Positions 34,489-43,056 of a DNA stretch of 64,000 bases are shown one piece after another. Within the stretch, counting starts at the first letter, position 1. The number at the start of each line of letters is the position of its first letter. This DNA is from Burkholderia sp. 8Y. GTDB lineage: Bacteria; Pseudomonadota; Gammaproteobacteria; Burkholderiales; Burkholderiaceae. Position numbers and translations under genes: made by a program. The notes below the pieces were generated by a model. It was not told the origin of the DNA. It did no database searches and saw only the letters and a program-made list of their open reading frames with translations. The stretch covers positions 2,215,476 to 2,279,475 of the forward strand of contig NZ_LR733520.1 of NCBI RefSeq assembly GCF_902506145.1. Reading direction: 5' to 3'.

Positions 34489-35047
34489 GGCTTGGGCGGC
34501 TTGGGCGGCTTGGGCGGCTTGAGCGGCTTGAGCGGCTTGAGCGGCTTGAACGGCCTAAGCGGCTTGAGCGGCTTGAGCGGCTTGGGTGGCTTCAGCGGCC
34601 TATGCGGCTTCAGCGGCCTATGCGGCCTATGCGGCTTGAGCGGCCTAAGCGGCCTAAGCGGCTTGGGTGGCTTGAGGAGCCTGAGCGGCTTGAGGGCCTG
34701 AGCGGCTCAAACGGCCTGAGTGGCTCAAGGGGCCTGAGTGGCTCAAGCGGCCTGAGTGGCTCAAGCGCCTTGGGTGGCTTGAGCGGCTCGAGCGGCTTGA
34801 GCGGCTTGAGCGGCTTGAGCGGCTTGAGCGGCTTCAGCGGCTTGAGCGGCTTGAGCGGCTTGAGCGGCTTGAGCGGCTCGAGCGGCCTAAGCGGACCTAG
34901 GCGGCTTGAGCGGTTGAGCGGTTGAGCGGTTGAGCGGTTGAGCGGTTGAGCGGTTGAGCGGTTGAGCGGCTAAGCGGCTAAGCGGCCTGAGCGCCCTGAG
35001 CAGCTTTGGCCGCTTAAGCGAATTAAGCAGCCCAAGCCAGCCCAAGC
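34489..35047. repeat. Minisatellite: about 62 copies of a 9-bp unit (GGCTTGAGC) with an 8-bp sub-block
   Basis: Nearly all of the 674-nt gap between pirin and the thioredoxin gene is a tandem array of GGCTTGAGC and variants (GGCTTGGGC, GGCCTAAGC, GGCCTGAGT, GGCTCAAGC). Within it lie an 18-bp higher-order unit (GGCCTGAGT+GGCTCAAGC, about 34719-34772), seven exact copies of an 8-bp unit GGTTGAGC (34912-34967), and two of GGCTAAGC. Copies decay towards the right end. The array starts 38 nt after the pirin stop. The 9-bp period leaves frames such as (Leu-Ser-Gly)n open, but the 8-bp block and indels break them and no ribosome site is present, so I regard it as non-coding. Confidence 0.93.
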
Positions 35048-35124
35048 GACGCCAATCATTGAGACACGCGCGGATCGTCCCCATCTGATATTTCAAGATA
35101 GCTCGCAAGTTTGAGGAGAAACGC

Positions 35125-35973
35125 ATGGAAACGACCCTTGCCACATTCGAGAACGACGTCATCAACGCGTCGATGCTCGCCCCGGTGCTCGTCGACTTCT
35201 GGGCGCCGTGGTGCGGCCCGTGCAAGACGCTTGGCCCGATGCTCGAACGGCTCGAAGCGGAAGCCGGCGGCGCATGGAAGCTCGTCAAGGTGAACGTCGA
35301 CGAGAATCAGGAACTCGCGCAGCACTTCCAGGTGCGCAGCATTCCGCACGTGATCGCGTTCGCGGAGGGCCGGCCGATCGACCAGTTCATCGGCGTGCTG
35401 CCCGAAGGCCAGTTGCGCGCCTTCCTCGACAAGCTCGTGCCCGACGGCGCCGAAGCCGAACGCCGCGCCGCCCATAACGCGTGGGCGCTCGGCAATCGCA
35501 AGCAGGCGATCGACCGCATCGAAGCGGCGCTCGCGCTCGATCCCGGCTACGACGAGGCGCGGCTCGATCTGATCGAATGGCTGCTCGCGGAACGGCGCAT
35601 CGAGGAAGCCAAGGCCGAGGACAAGCTGCTTTCGCCGAAGACGACGCAAGGGATCGACGCGCGCTACAACGCGCTGAAAACCGAGATCGACGCCGCCGAC
35701 GCCGCCGCCGCGCTGCCGCCCGCCGACGCGCTGATCGATGCGGTGAAGGCGAATCCCGACGACCTCGAAGCGCGCTTTGCGCTGGCGAACCGCCTGATCG
35801 CGGGCCGGGACTATGCCGGCGCGCTGGAGCACTTGCTGGCGATCGTCGAGCGCGACCGCAGCTTCATGGACGACGTGGGCCGCAAGACGATGCTTTCGGT
35901 GTTCGAACTGGCGTCGAATCAGCCGGATCTGGTGTCGCACTGGCGACGCAAGCTGAGCGCGGCGATGAACTGA
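35125..35973 (+). CDS. cnoX: Thioredoxin-TPR protein (CnoX/YbbN-like) with intact CGPC
   Basis: This is a 282-residue cytoplasmic protein. Residues 1 to about 108 form a thioredoxin domain with WAPWCGPCKTLGPML and the cis-Pro in SIPHVIAFAEG. The rest is TPR-like helices (AHNAWALGNRKQAIDRIEAALALDPGY and later LANRLIAGRDYAGALEHLL). E. coli CnoX (YbbN) is a chaperone-redox holdase that lacks the full CXXC, whereas this one keeps both cysteines and so may also reduce disulphides. GAGGAGAAACGC precedes the ATG. Its last 18 codons lie inside a tandem duplication. Confidence 0.93.
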   Translation: METTLATFENDVINASMLAPVLVDFWAPWCGPCKTLGPMLERLEAEAGGAWKLVKVNVDENQELAQHFQVRSIPHVIAFAEGRPIDQFIGVLPEGQLRAFLDKLVPDGAEAERRAAHNAWALGNRKQAIDRIEAALALDPGYDEARLDLIEWLLAERRIEEAKAEDKLLSPKTTQGIDARYNALKTEIDAADAAAALPPADALIDAVKANPDDLEARFALANRLIAGRDYAGALEHLLAIVERDRSFMDDVGRKTMLSVFELASNQPDLVSHWRRKLSAAMN

Positions 35974-35992
35974 AAATCGAGGCGCGAAGCAA

Positions 35993-36027
35993 CAACGGCC
36001 AGCTATGGAAAGCTGGCCGTTGTCGTT
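35993..36027. terminator. Hairpin terminator, copy 1 (cnoX side)
   Basis: CAACGGCCAGCT (35993-36004), loop ATGGAA, AGCTGGCCGTTG (36011-36022), then TCGTTT. The stem is symmetric, so it may act in both directions between convergent genes. Confidence 0.75.
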
Positions 36028-36128
36028 TCCGCAGGCCGCAACGCTAAGCCACGCTCAGCCGGATCTCGTGTCGCACTGGCGACGCAAGCTGAGCGCGGCG
36101 ATGAACTGAAAATCGAGGCGCGAAGCAA

Positions 36129-36163
36129 CAACGGCCAGCTATGGAAAGCTGGCCGTTGTCGTT
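36129..36163. terminator. Hairpin terminator, copy 2 (tcdA side)
   Basis: Same 12-bp stem as copy 1, displaced by 136 bp; it serves the minus-strand tcdA transcript. Confidence 0.75.
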
Positions 36164-36179
36164 TCCGCAGGCCGCAACG

Positions 36180-37022
36180 CTAAGCCGCGCGCTTCGCCAG
36201 TTCGCGCAACACGAAGGCCGCCGCCGCGAAGCCGAAGCTCGCGGTCACGCACACGCTCGACCCGAATCCCGCGCAGTTGAGACCGACCGGACCGGCGTAG
36301 CCCGAAGCGGTTTCGAGATGCTCCGCGCCCTGGCTGATGTCGCACGCCGGCGACTCGGGATAGATGAGCGGCTCGTCCGAATACACCGCGCTCACCTTGA
36401 AACGCGCCTTCGGTCCGCGCGCAAAGCCGTGCCGCTTGCGCAACTGGCCGCGCACCTTCGAGAGCAGCGGGTCCTGAATGGTGAGCGCGAGATCGTCGAT
36501 GCGAATGCGCGTCGGATCCAGTTGCCCGCCCGCGCCGCCCACGGTAATCAACGGTTGCTTGCGCGCGACGCACCACGCGATCAGCGCGGTCTTGGTACGC
36601 ACGCTGTCGATCGCATCGACGACGAAATCGAATCCGCCGCCGAGCGTCGCATCGAAATTGCCCGGCTCCACGAAGTCTTCGATCTGCCGGACATCGCACG
36701 CAGGATCGATCAGCGCGATCCGCTCGGCCATCGCGGTGACTTTCGCCTTGCCGTAGTTGCCGTCGAGCGCGTGAATCTGGCGGTTGGTGTTGCTCTCCGC
36801 GACGTTGTCGAGATCGATCAGCGTCAACGTGCCGACCGCGCTGCGCGCCAACGCTTCCGCCACCCACGACCCGACGCCGCCAATGCCGATCACCGCGACA
36901 TGGGCGCACTGGAAAGCCGCGAGCGCGCTCGGCCCGTAAAGACGCGCGATGCCGCCGAAGCGCCGTTCGCGATCGACGGTGTCTTCAACGGCAAGCGTGG
37001 CGGTGGCATCGGGTGGAGTCAT
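36180..37022 (-). CDS. tcdA: tRNA threonylcarbamoyladenosine dehydratase
   Basis: This is a 280-residue ATP-dependent E1-like enzyme (CsdL/YgdL) that cyclises t6A to ct6A in tRNA. The adenylation P-loop reads HVAVIGIGGVGSWVAEALARS, followed by LIDLDNVAESNTNRQIHAL, and FVVDAIDSVRTKTALIAWC holds the Asp for ATP-Mg. The C-terminal hydrophobic helix (FGFAAAAFVLRELAKRAA) is usual. Start MTPPDATATLAVED. The pathway partner tsaE is also in this window. The stop lies in the 136-bp duplication. Confidence 0.94.
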   Translation of the reverse strand: MTPPDATATLAVEDTVDRERRFGGIARLYGPSALAAFQCAHVAVIGIGGVGSWVAEALARSAVGTLTLIDLDNVAESNTNRQIHALDGNYGKAKVTAMAERIALIDPACDVRQIEDFVEPGNFDATLGGGFDFVVDAIDSVRTKTALIAWCVARKQPLITVGGAGGQLDPTRIRIDDLALTIQDPLLSKVRGQLRKRHGFARGPKARFKVSAVYSDEPLIYPESPACDISQGAEHLETASGYAGPVGLNCAGFGSSVCVTASFGFAAAAFVLRELAKRAA

Positions 37023-37309
37023 GGCGCTCGAGGCAAGTAGAAAACGGAAACGCACGCCGGAGTCGCCGCGACAAGGCTTACACGCGGCTGTCGGTTGCAC
37101 AAAAGTTGGCAGTCCCCTCATGCAAAAACCGGCTGAATTGCGTATTCTGCCTTATCGAAACCGAAGGCGTGATAGGCGCGCCGCATGTTCGCATGATCGC
37201 GTGACGGCACAAGCGGCGGCTTTGACGCGCGTCATTGCAGCAGAACCGCATTCGGGGCAAGAACGAATCACCTTGGCTATACTGACGCGACTGTAGCGTT
37301 CGCATAAAA

Positions 37310-37951
37310 ATGACGACCCTCGCAGACCTTCGTAAAAATTATTCGCGCGGCGCGCTCGATGCCGCTGACATCGATCCGAATCCCGTTCGCCAGTTCGAAG
37401 CGTGGTTCGCCCAGGCGCTCGACGCCAAGCTGCCCGAGCCGAACGCCATGACGCTCGCGACCGTGAACGCGCAAGGCCGTCCGTCGGCGCGCATCGTTCT
37501 CATCAAGGGTGTCGACGAACGCGGCTTCGTCTTCTTCACCAATTACGAAAGCCGCAAGGGCCGCGAGTTGGCTGCGAATCCGGCCGCGAGCCTGCTCTTT
37601 CACTGGATCGAACTGGAGCGTCAGGTACGCATCGAAGGCACGGTCGTCAAGACGAGCGCGGAAGAAAGCGACGCGTACTACGCCTCGCGTCCGCTCGGCT
37701 CGCGCATCGGCGCGTGGGCATCGGACCAGAGCCGGCCGCTCGACAGCCGCGAGGCGCTCGAAGCGCGCGAACGCGAGATGATGGCGAAATTCGGCGATGC
37801 GCCTCCGCGGCCCCCGCATTGGGGCGGCTACCGGCTCGTGCCCGACACCATCGAATTCTGGCAAGGGCGGCCGTCGCGGCTGCACGACCGCATGGTCTAT
37901 TCGCGCGAAGGCGCCGACGCTGCGTGGCGCATCATGAGGCTCGCGCCGTAA
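37310..37951 (+). CDS. pdxH: Pyridoxamine 5'-phosphate oxidase
   Basis: This is a 213-residue FMN enzyme oxidising PNP or PMP to pyridoxal 5'-phosphate (vitamin B6 synthesis and salvage). FMN and substrate contacts are seen in PNAMTLATVNAQGRPSARIVLIKG, FFTNYESRKGRELAANP and the C-terminal EFWQGRPSRLHDR. Length is the usual 210-220. It is divergent from tcdA, with 287 nt between them holding no other gene. Confidence 0.96.
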   Translation: MTTLADLRKNYSRGALDAADIDPNPVRQFEAWFAQALDAKLPEPNAMTLATVNAQGRPSARIVLIKGVDERGFVFFTNYESRKGRELAANPAASLLFHWIELERQVRIEGTVVKTSAEESDAYYASRPLGSRIGAWASDQSRPLDSREALEAREREMMAKFGDAPPRPPHWGGYRLVPDTIEFWQGRPSRLHDRMVYSREGADAAWRIMRLAP

Positions 37952-38120
37952 CGCCGCGCCGTAACGCATCAGGCACCGCAGACCGGACCGCACGAATCTG
38001 TAAGCACAACGTAAAGCAAGCCACGCGGCGTATAAACAATAAGCCGGCGCAGCAATACGGCAGACGAACATGAAGGCGCCAAGCCTTCCACCTTGATTTC
38101 CTTAGCGCGGAGAAACAAGC

Positions 38121-39335
38121 ATGTTCTGGGAGAAGAAGCTGACGCAGTGGGTAGAGGAAGTTCGCGAGCAAGCCAACCTGCCCGCGCGCCTCGTGCTGTG
38201 GGACGGGCAGCAACACGATTTCGGCCGCTTTGCCGCGCCTGCCGTGACGCTGCATGTGAAAAGCGCGACCGCGCTGCCGTATCTGCTGGAGCCGAGCCTC
38301 GACAATCTGGGCGAGGCGTATGTCAAAGGAAAGATCGATATCGAGGGCAAGCTCTCGGACATCATCAACATCGGCTATTCGCTCGCGAGAAGCACGGTCA
38401 CGCATGCGGGCAAGCTCGCCCGCGTGCGACGCTACTTCAATCACTCGAAGGCGTCGGACAAGAAAGCCATCCAGTATCACTACGACGTGTCGAACGAGTT
38501 CTATCAGCTCTGGCTCGACAAGAACATGGTGTACTCCTGCGCGTACTTCGAGAACGGTGACGAAGACCTCGCCACCGCGCAGATCAAGAAAATCGACCAC
38601 ATCCTTACCAAGATTCAGGTGCAGCCGGGGCATCGTCTGCTGGACATCGGCTGCGGCTGGGGCGCGCTCGTCATTCGCGCGGCGCAGAAATTCGGTGCGA
38701 AGTGCGTGGGCGTCACGCTCTCCGAGAACCAGTTCAAGCTCGCGACGCAGCGCGTGAAGGACGCCGGTCTCGAAGGCCAGATCGAAATCCGCCTGCAGGA
38801 TTATCGCGACGTGGAAGGCCAGTTCGACCGCATCACGAGCGTCGGCATGTTCGAGCACGTCGGGCGCAAGAATCTGCCGGGCTACTTCGCGAGAATCCGC
38901 GAACTGCTCGTCGATGACGGCATCGCGATGAACCACGGCATCACGTCGTCGGATGCGGACAGCGGTGAGACCTCGCTCGGCGGCGGCGAGTTCATCGACA
39001 AATACGTGTTTCCGGACGGCGAGCTGCCGCATATCAGCCTCGCGCTGGAATGCATGCAGCGCGGCGGACTGGAAGCGGTCGATATCGAAAGCCTGCGCCG
39101 CCATTACGCGCATACGCTCGATATCTGGGCTGAGAATTTCGAGGCGCATGCGGAAGAAGCGCGCAAGCTCGTCGATGACGAGAAGTTCCGCATCTGGCGC
39201 GTGTACCTCGCTGGCTGCGCGTATGCGTTCGAGAATGACGACGTGTCGCTCTATCAGGTGATCTGCCGCAAGGCGGGCCGCAGCGCGAAGACGCTGCCGT
39301 GGTCGCGGCGTTATATCTACGAGAAGCCGCTCTGA
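38121..39335 (+). CDS. cfa: Cyclopropane-fatty-acyl-phospholipid synthase
   Basis: This 404-residue SAM-dependent enzyme methylenates cis double bonds of membrane phospholipid acyl chains, often in stationary phase or acid. The SAM motif is LLDIGCGWGALVIRAA (about residue 175), followed by GVTLSENQFKLA, the active-site region YSCAYFENGDEDL, and EHVGRKNLPGYF with the catalytic Glu and His. C-terminal YAFENDDVSLYQ is typical. TATAAA near 38031 could be its -10. Confidence 0.94.
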   Translation: MFWEKKLTQWVEEVREQANLPARLVLWDGQQHDFGRFAAPAVTLHVKSATALPYLLEPSLDNLGEAYVKGKIDIEGKLSDIINIGYSLARSTVTHAGKLARVRRYFNHSKASDKKAIQYHYDVSNEFYQLWLDKNMVYSCAYFENGDEDLATAQIKKIDHILTKIQVQPGHRLLDIGCGWGALVIRAAQKFGAKCVGVTLSENQFKLATQRVKDAGLEGQIEIRLQDYRDVEGQFDRITSVGMFEHVGRKNLPGYFARIRELLVDDGIAMNHGITSSDADSGETSLGGGEFIDKYVFPDGELPHISLALECMQRGGLEAVDIESLRRHYAHTLDIWAENFEAHAEEARKLVDDEKFRIWRVYLAGCAYAFENDDVSLYQVICRKAGRSAKTLPWSRRYIYEKPL

Positions 39336-40429
39336 GCCGGGAGCCATCCGCAATCGACGCAGACACGGGCGACGACGAGCCATGCGATTTGTTCGGCGCG
39401 CCTGAGCCTGCCGTTGTTTCGTCGCGGCGGGCGGCGCAAAAGCGGCGCGGCGTGCTGCCCGCGCCGTTGCAGCGCGAAGACGAAGCCATCGCGAAGCGTC
39501 TGCCTGCGAGCGTGCATCTCGGCACCTCGACGTGGTCCTTTCCGGGCTGGGAAGGGATCGTGTACGGCGACGCGTACGCGAACACCACGCTCTCGCGCGA
39601 TGGCCTCGCCGCCTATGCCGCGCATCCGCTCTTGCGCGGCGTGTCGATCGACCGGTCCTTTTACGGGCCGGTGCCGCTCGCGCACTACGCGCGGTACGCG
39701 TCGCAGGTGCCGGCCGATTTCCGCTTCATCGTGAAGGCGCCCGCCTCGGTCACGGATGCGTTCATTCGCGGCGAGCGCGGCGCGCCCGACGCCGACAATC
39801 CCGCGTTTCTGAACGCGCAGATTGCTATCGATGAATTCATCGCGCCGTGCGTCGGCGGCCTAGGGGCGAAGGCCGGCGCGCTCGTGTTCCAGTTCCCGCC
39901 GCTGCCCGACGCGATGATCGTCGAGCCGTCACGCTTCGTCGAGCGGCTCACGTCGTTCCTCGCCGCTCTGCCGCCGCTCGAAGGCGAAGCGTGCTATGCC
40001 GTCGAACTGCGCGACGCCGTCATGCTGACGCCGCGCTTTATTCATGCGCTGCGCGACGCGAACGTGCGCTACTGCATCGGCGTCCATGCGCGCATGCCGG
40101 ACGTGCGCCGTCAGGCGAAGGCGCTGGCGCTGCTGGATCAGAAAGAGATGGGACCGCTCGTCGTGCGCTGGAGTCTGCACAGCGGCTTTCGCTACGAACA
40201 GGCGAAGGCCAAGTACGAGCCGTTCGACAGAATCGTCGATGAAGACCGCGACACGCGCGAGGCGCTCGCGGAACTGGCCGCGCGTTACGCGTTAGCAGGC
40301 CAGCCGGTGGTGATCGCGGTAAACAACAAGGCGGAAGGCTCCGCCCCGTTGACCTGCTTCCAACTGGCGCGCGGCATCGCGGAACACTGCGAGCGCGCGC
40401 AAGCCGGCTCGCGCGCCGTCATGCCTTGA
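39299..40429 (+). CDS. DUF72 family protein
   Basis: This is a DUF72 (YecE-like) TIM-barrel protein of up to 376 residues. The family core starts at VHLGTSTWSFPGWEGIVYGD, with SRDGLAAYAAHPLLRGVSIDRSFY, KAPASVTDAF, FQFPPLPDAM and VVIAVNNKAEGSAPL near the end. The function is unknown. The start is uncertain: GTG 39299 overlaps cfa by 37 nt, and the N-terminal 70 residues before the core are variable, so a shorter protein starting from TTG near 39388 is possible. Its end overlaps the convergent msrA end by 11 nt. Confidence 0.85.
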   Translation: MVAALYLREAALSREPSAIDADTGDDEPCDLFGAPEPAVVSSRRAAQKRRGVLPAPLQREDEAIAKRLPASVHLGTSTWSFPGWEGIVYGDAYANTTLSRDGLAAYAAHPLLRGVSIDRSFYGPVPLAHYARYASQVPADFRFIVKAPASVTDAFIRGERGAPDADNPAFLNAQIAIDEFIAPCVGGLGAKAGALVFQFPPLPDAMIVEPSRFVERLTSFLAALPPLEGEACYAVELRDAVMLTPRFIHALRDANVRYCIGVHARMPDVRRQAKALALLDQKEMGPLVVRWSLHSGFRYEQAKAKYEPFDRIVDEDRDTREALAELAARYALAGQPVVIAVNNKAEGSAPLTCFQLARGIAEHCERAQAGSRAVMP

Positions 40430-40970
40430 GGCGGTGCGCGAACTTCTTGCGGAACTTCGCGACCTTGGGACCGACGATCGCCGCGCAATAACCCTGATTC
40501 GGATGCTGCGCGAAGAAGTTCTGGTGATACGCCTCGGCCGGATAGTAGTCGTCGCGAAGCGGCGTCACTTCGGTCACGATCTTGCCGCCGAAGACGTCTT
40601 CGCGCTGCAGTTCGTCGATAACTTCGAGCGCGATCTTGCGCTGCTCGTCCGAATGCGTGAACACGGCCGAGCGATACTGCGTGCCGACATCGTTGCCCTG
40701 ACGGTTGAGCTGCGTCGGATCGTGCGTCGCGAAGAAAATCTCCAGAATCTCGCGATAGCCGATGACATCGGGATCGAACACGACCTTGACGACTTCGGCG
40801 TGCCCGGTGTCGCCGTCGCACACCTGCTCGTAGGACGGATTCACCACCTGGCCGCCCGCATAGCCGGATTCGACGGACTGCACGCCCTCGACCGCCAGAA
40901 ACACGGCTTCAGTACACCAGAAACAACCGCCGCCGAGCGTCGCGGTCTCGAGTCTCGCTCGCTGGTTCAT
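40419..40970 (-). CDS. msrA: Peptide-methionine (S)-S-oxide reductase
   Basis: This 183-residue enzyme reduces methionine-S-sulphoxide in proteins. The catalytic motif TLGGGCFWCTEAVF lies near the N-terminus, followed by VESGYAGG, YEQVCDGDTGHAEVVKVVFDP and QYRSAVFTHSDEQ. The extra Cys near the C-terminus (NQGYCAAIV) can serve as resolving Cys. It is monocistronic, divergent from a flavin reductase with 283 nt between. Confidence 0.96.
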   Translation of the reverse strand: MNQRARLETATLGGGCFWCTEAVFLAVEGVQSVESGYAGGQVVNPSYEQVCDGDTGHAEVVKVVFDPDVIGYREILEIFFATHDPTQLNRQGNDVGTQYRSAVFTHSDEQRKIALEVIDELQREDVFGGKIVTEVTPLRDDYYPAEAYHQNFFAQHPNQGYCAAIVGPKVAKFRKKFAHRLKA

Positions 40971-41253
40971 GCCTGCTCCTTATCAAGTGCAGCGGCCACG
41001 CCGCGGACCACCCATATTGCTGCGCGAAGCCGCTTATTCAATCTCGCCGAGCTTACCGGCTTTTACAAAGCGGCGTTGCCCACATTGTCCGTGCTGGCTT
41101 ATGGCGGCTCCGGGCAGCCGATTCCGCTAGAATCGAGTCAATCTCCAGCTTTTACATGGCTTCAAATACGGTTCGTCCGACTCGAGCACGACACTCAGCA
41201 CGACACTCGGCCTGTTCGGTGCCACAAGACCTATTCGACCGCCCACTTGCCCG

Positions 41254-41766
41254 ATGACACGCGCCAAAACCCCGAACTTCGATCCCACTGCGTTTCGCGC
41301 CGCGCTCGGCCAGTTTGCGACCGGCGTCACCGTCATCACCACGCGCACCGAATCCGGCGTGTTGATCGGCATCACGGCGAGCTCGTTCAATTCCGTTTCG
41401 CTCGATCCGCCGCTCGTGCTCTGGAGCCTCGCGACGCGTTCGGCGTCCATGCCCGTGTTTCGCGCGAATAGCCATTACGTGATCAACGTGCTCGCGGCTT
41501 CGCAACTGGACCTGTGCCGGCGCTTCGCGACGGTCAAGGGCGACCGCTTCGCGGGCGTCTCGCACGCGGCGGGCGACAGCGGCATGCCGGTGCTGGACGG
41601 CGCGCTGGCCTGGTTCGAATGTCACAACCGCAGCCGCTACGACGAAGGCGATCACGTGATCTTCGTCGGCGAAGTGGAACGCTGCGGCGTGCGCGAAGAC
41701 GCCTCGGATGTTGCGCCGCTCGTCTTTCAGGCGGGCGGCTTTCACTCGCTCGGGCCGATCGAATAA
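41254..41766 (+). CDS. Flavin reductase domain protein (HpaC-like)
   Basis: This is a 170-residue FMN-binding split-barrel protein, family of HpaC and related NAD(P)H:flavin reductases that feed two-component monooxygenases. The pattern FRAALGQFATGVTVITT, GITASSFNSVSLDPPLVLWSL and YVINVLAASQ is diagnostic, ending VFQAGGFHSL. No monooxygenase gene is next to it. It is convergent with the Lrp-type regulator of the kyn operon, 7 nt apart. Confidence 0.9.
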   Translation: MTRAKTPNFDPTAFRAALGQFATGVTVITTRTESGVLIGITASSFNSVSLDPPLVLWSLATRSASMPVFRANSHYVINVLAASQLDLCRRFATVKGDRFAGVSHAAGDSGMPVLDGALAWFECHNRSRYDEGDHVIFVGEVERCGVREDASDVAPLVFQAGGFHSLGPIE

Positions 41767-41773
41767 CGCCCGC

Positions 41774-42271
41774 TCAGGCGCCGCGCACCGGCTGTTCGAT
41801 GAGCGCGACCGGCACGCCTGCATCGTCCTTCATGGTTTGCAGCACGATATTCGAGCGAATGTCGATGACGCCCGGCGCCTTGTACAGCTTCGTCAGGATG
41901 AAATCGGAGTAGTGCTTCAGATTGTGCGCCAGCACGCGCAGCACGTAATGCGTGTCGCCCGTCACGACGAACGCGCCAACCACTTCCGGCCACTCGCGCA
42001 CCGCCGCGGCGAACTTCTCGTGCCAGTTGTCTTGATCGTTGCGCATGGACACGTGCACGAACGCCTCCAGTTCAATCCCCAGCCGCTCGCGGTCCAGACA
42101 CGCGCGATAACTCGCGATCACGCCCTCTTCTTCGAGCAGCCTCATGCGGCGCAAGCACGCGGAAGGCGAAAGCGAAATGCGCTCCGCGAGGTCCAGGTTG
42201 CTGATCCGTCCATCTTCCTGCAGCACCGCCAGAATTCGGCAATCCGTTGCATCGAGCGTGAATCCGGTCAC
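41774..42271 (-). CDS. kynR: Lrp/AsnC-family regulator, probable kynurenine-responsive KynR
   Basis: This is a 165-residue regulator with N-terminal AsnC-type helix-turn-helix (DCRILAVLQEDGRISNLDLAERI, SPSACLRRMRLLEEEG) and a RAM ligand domain (FVHVSMRNDQDNWHEKF to VLRVLAHNLKHYSDF). It is divergent from kynBUA. In Pseudomonas and Burkholderia an Lrp-type KynR in this position activates kyn genes in response to L-kynurenine, so the symbol rests on family and context. Confidence 0.88.
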   Translation of the reverse strand: MTGFTLDATDCRILAVLQEDGRISNLDLAERISLSPSACLRRMRLLEEEGVIASYRACLDRERLGIELEAFVHVSMRNDQDNWHEKFAAAVREWPEVVGAFVVTGDTHYVLRVLAHNLKHYSDFILTKLYKAPGVIDIRSNIVLQTMKDDAGVPVALIEQPVRGA

Positions 42272-42402
42272 TTTTGAGTCTCCTAGCCCGTTTCATCGAA
42301 TTATGTTCTAGCCACAATCCTTTTGGGTGGTTATTTTGCAATCACTTTTCAAGATAACGCGGCTATGATTTGACGCATCTCCACCGTCTCTGCTAGGCCG
42401 CC
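42272..42402. promoter_or_regulatory. kynR-kynB divergent control region
   Basis: These 131 nt are AT-richer than their surroundings and carry a TATGAT (-10-like) at 42364-42369 ahead of kynB. This is where a divergent Lrp-type regulator would bind. I could not define the operator by eye. Confidence 0.5.
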
Positions 42403-43029
42403 ATGACGCTCCTCGACATCTCGCCGCCCATCGCCGACGCGACGCCGGTCTGGCCGGGCGATACGCCCGTCGGTATCGAGCGCGTCTGGCGGATGGAAGC
42501 GGGCTCGCCCGTGAACATCGCGCGCATCACGCTGTCGCCGCACACCGGCGCCCATGCCGACGCCCCGCTCCACTACGACGAACGCGGCGCGGCGATCGGC
42601 GAAGTCGCGCTGGAGACGTACATCGGCGCGTGTCGCGTGGTGCATTGCATCGGCGCGAAACCCGTCGTGACGCCGGACATGGTTGCCGCGCACCTCGACG
42701 ACGCGCCGCCGCGCATCCTGATTCGCACCTATGACCGCGCGCCGCTCGACGCATGGGACGGCGCGTTCTGCGCGGTCGCGGCGGACACCATCGACTTGCT
42801 GGCGAGCAAAGGCGTGAAGCTCGTGGGCATCGACACGCCGTCGCTCGATCCGCAGGAATCGAAGACGATGGACGCGCACCGCCGCATCCGCGCGCACGGC
42901 ATGGCGATCCTCGAAGGTCTCGTGCTCGACGCCGTCGCGCCCGGCGACTACGAACTGATTGCCCTGCCGCTGAAATTCTCGACGCTCGACGCAAGCCCCG
43001 TGCGCGCCGTCCTGCGCCCGCTTCCCTGA
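42403..43029 (+). CDS. kynB: Kynurenine formamidase (arylformamidase)
   Basis: This is a 208-residue zinc-type cyclase-fold hydrolase converting N-formylkynurenine to kynurenine. The metal motif reads SPHTGAHADAPLHYDERG, after MTLLDISPPIADATPVWPGD. Further family residues are KLVGIDTPSLDPQESKTMDAH and ILEGLVLDAVAPGDYELIALP. It is the first gene of kynB-kynU-kynA, expected to be under the divergent kynR. Confidence 0.96.
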   Translation: MTLLDISPPIADATPVWPGDTPVGIERVWRMEAGSPVNIARITLSPHTGAHADAPLHYDERGAAIGEVALETYIGACRVVHCIGAKPVVTPDMVAAHLDDAPPRILIRTYDRAPLDAWDGAFCAVAADTIDLLASKGVKLVGIDTPSLDPQESKTMDAHRRIRAHGMAILEGLVLDAVAPGDYELIALPLKFSTLDASPVRAVLRPLP

Positions 43030-43056
43030 ATGCTCCCCGAACACTTGGACTTTTCG

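Larger units (their letters stand above)
35919..36186. repeat. 132-bp direct tandem duplication covering two gene ends and their terminator
   Basis: Bases 35919-36050 recur at 36055-36186 (period 136, 4-nt spacer ACGC) with a single difference (G at 35931, C at 36067). Each copy holds the final cnoX codons and stop, the AACGGCCAGCT hairpin, and the last bases of convergent tcdA including its stop. The second copy therefore contains a promoterless 55-nt fragment of cnoX (36055-36109). It is not flanked by inverted repeats or a transposase. The near identity suggests a recent or still unstable event. Confidence 0.95.

Noticed and set aside
34489..34701. (Leu-Ser-Gly)n or (Arg-Leu-Glu)n protein encoded by the minisatellite
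   Set aside because: No start with a ribosome site; frames end within the array because of 8-bp units and single-base indels; no non-repeat domain attached.
34489..35047. CRISPR array
   Set aside because: Unit of 9 bp with no spacers and no cas genes in the window.
35919..36186. Insertion sequence or integrated element
   Set aside because: Direct tandem copies of gene ends, with no transposase, no terminal inverted repeats and no target-site duplication.
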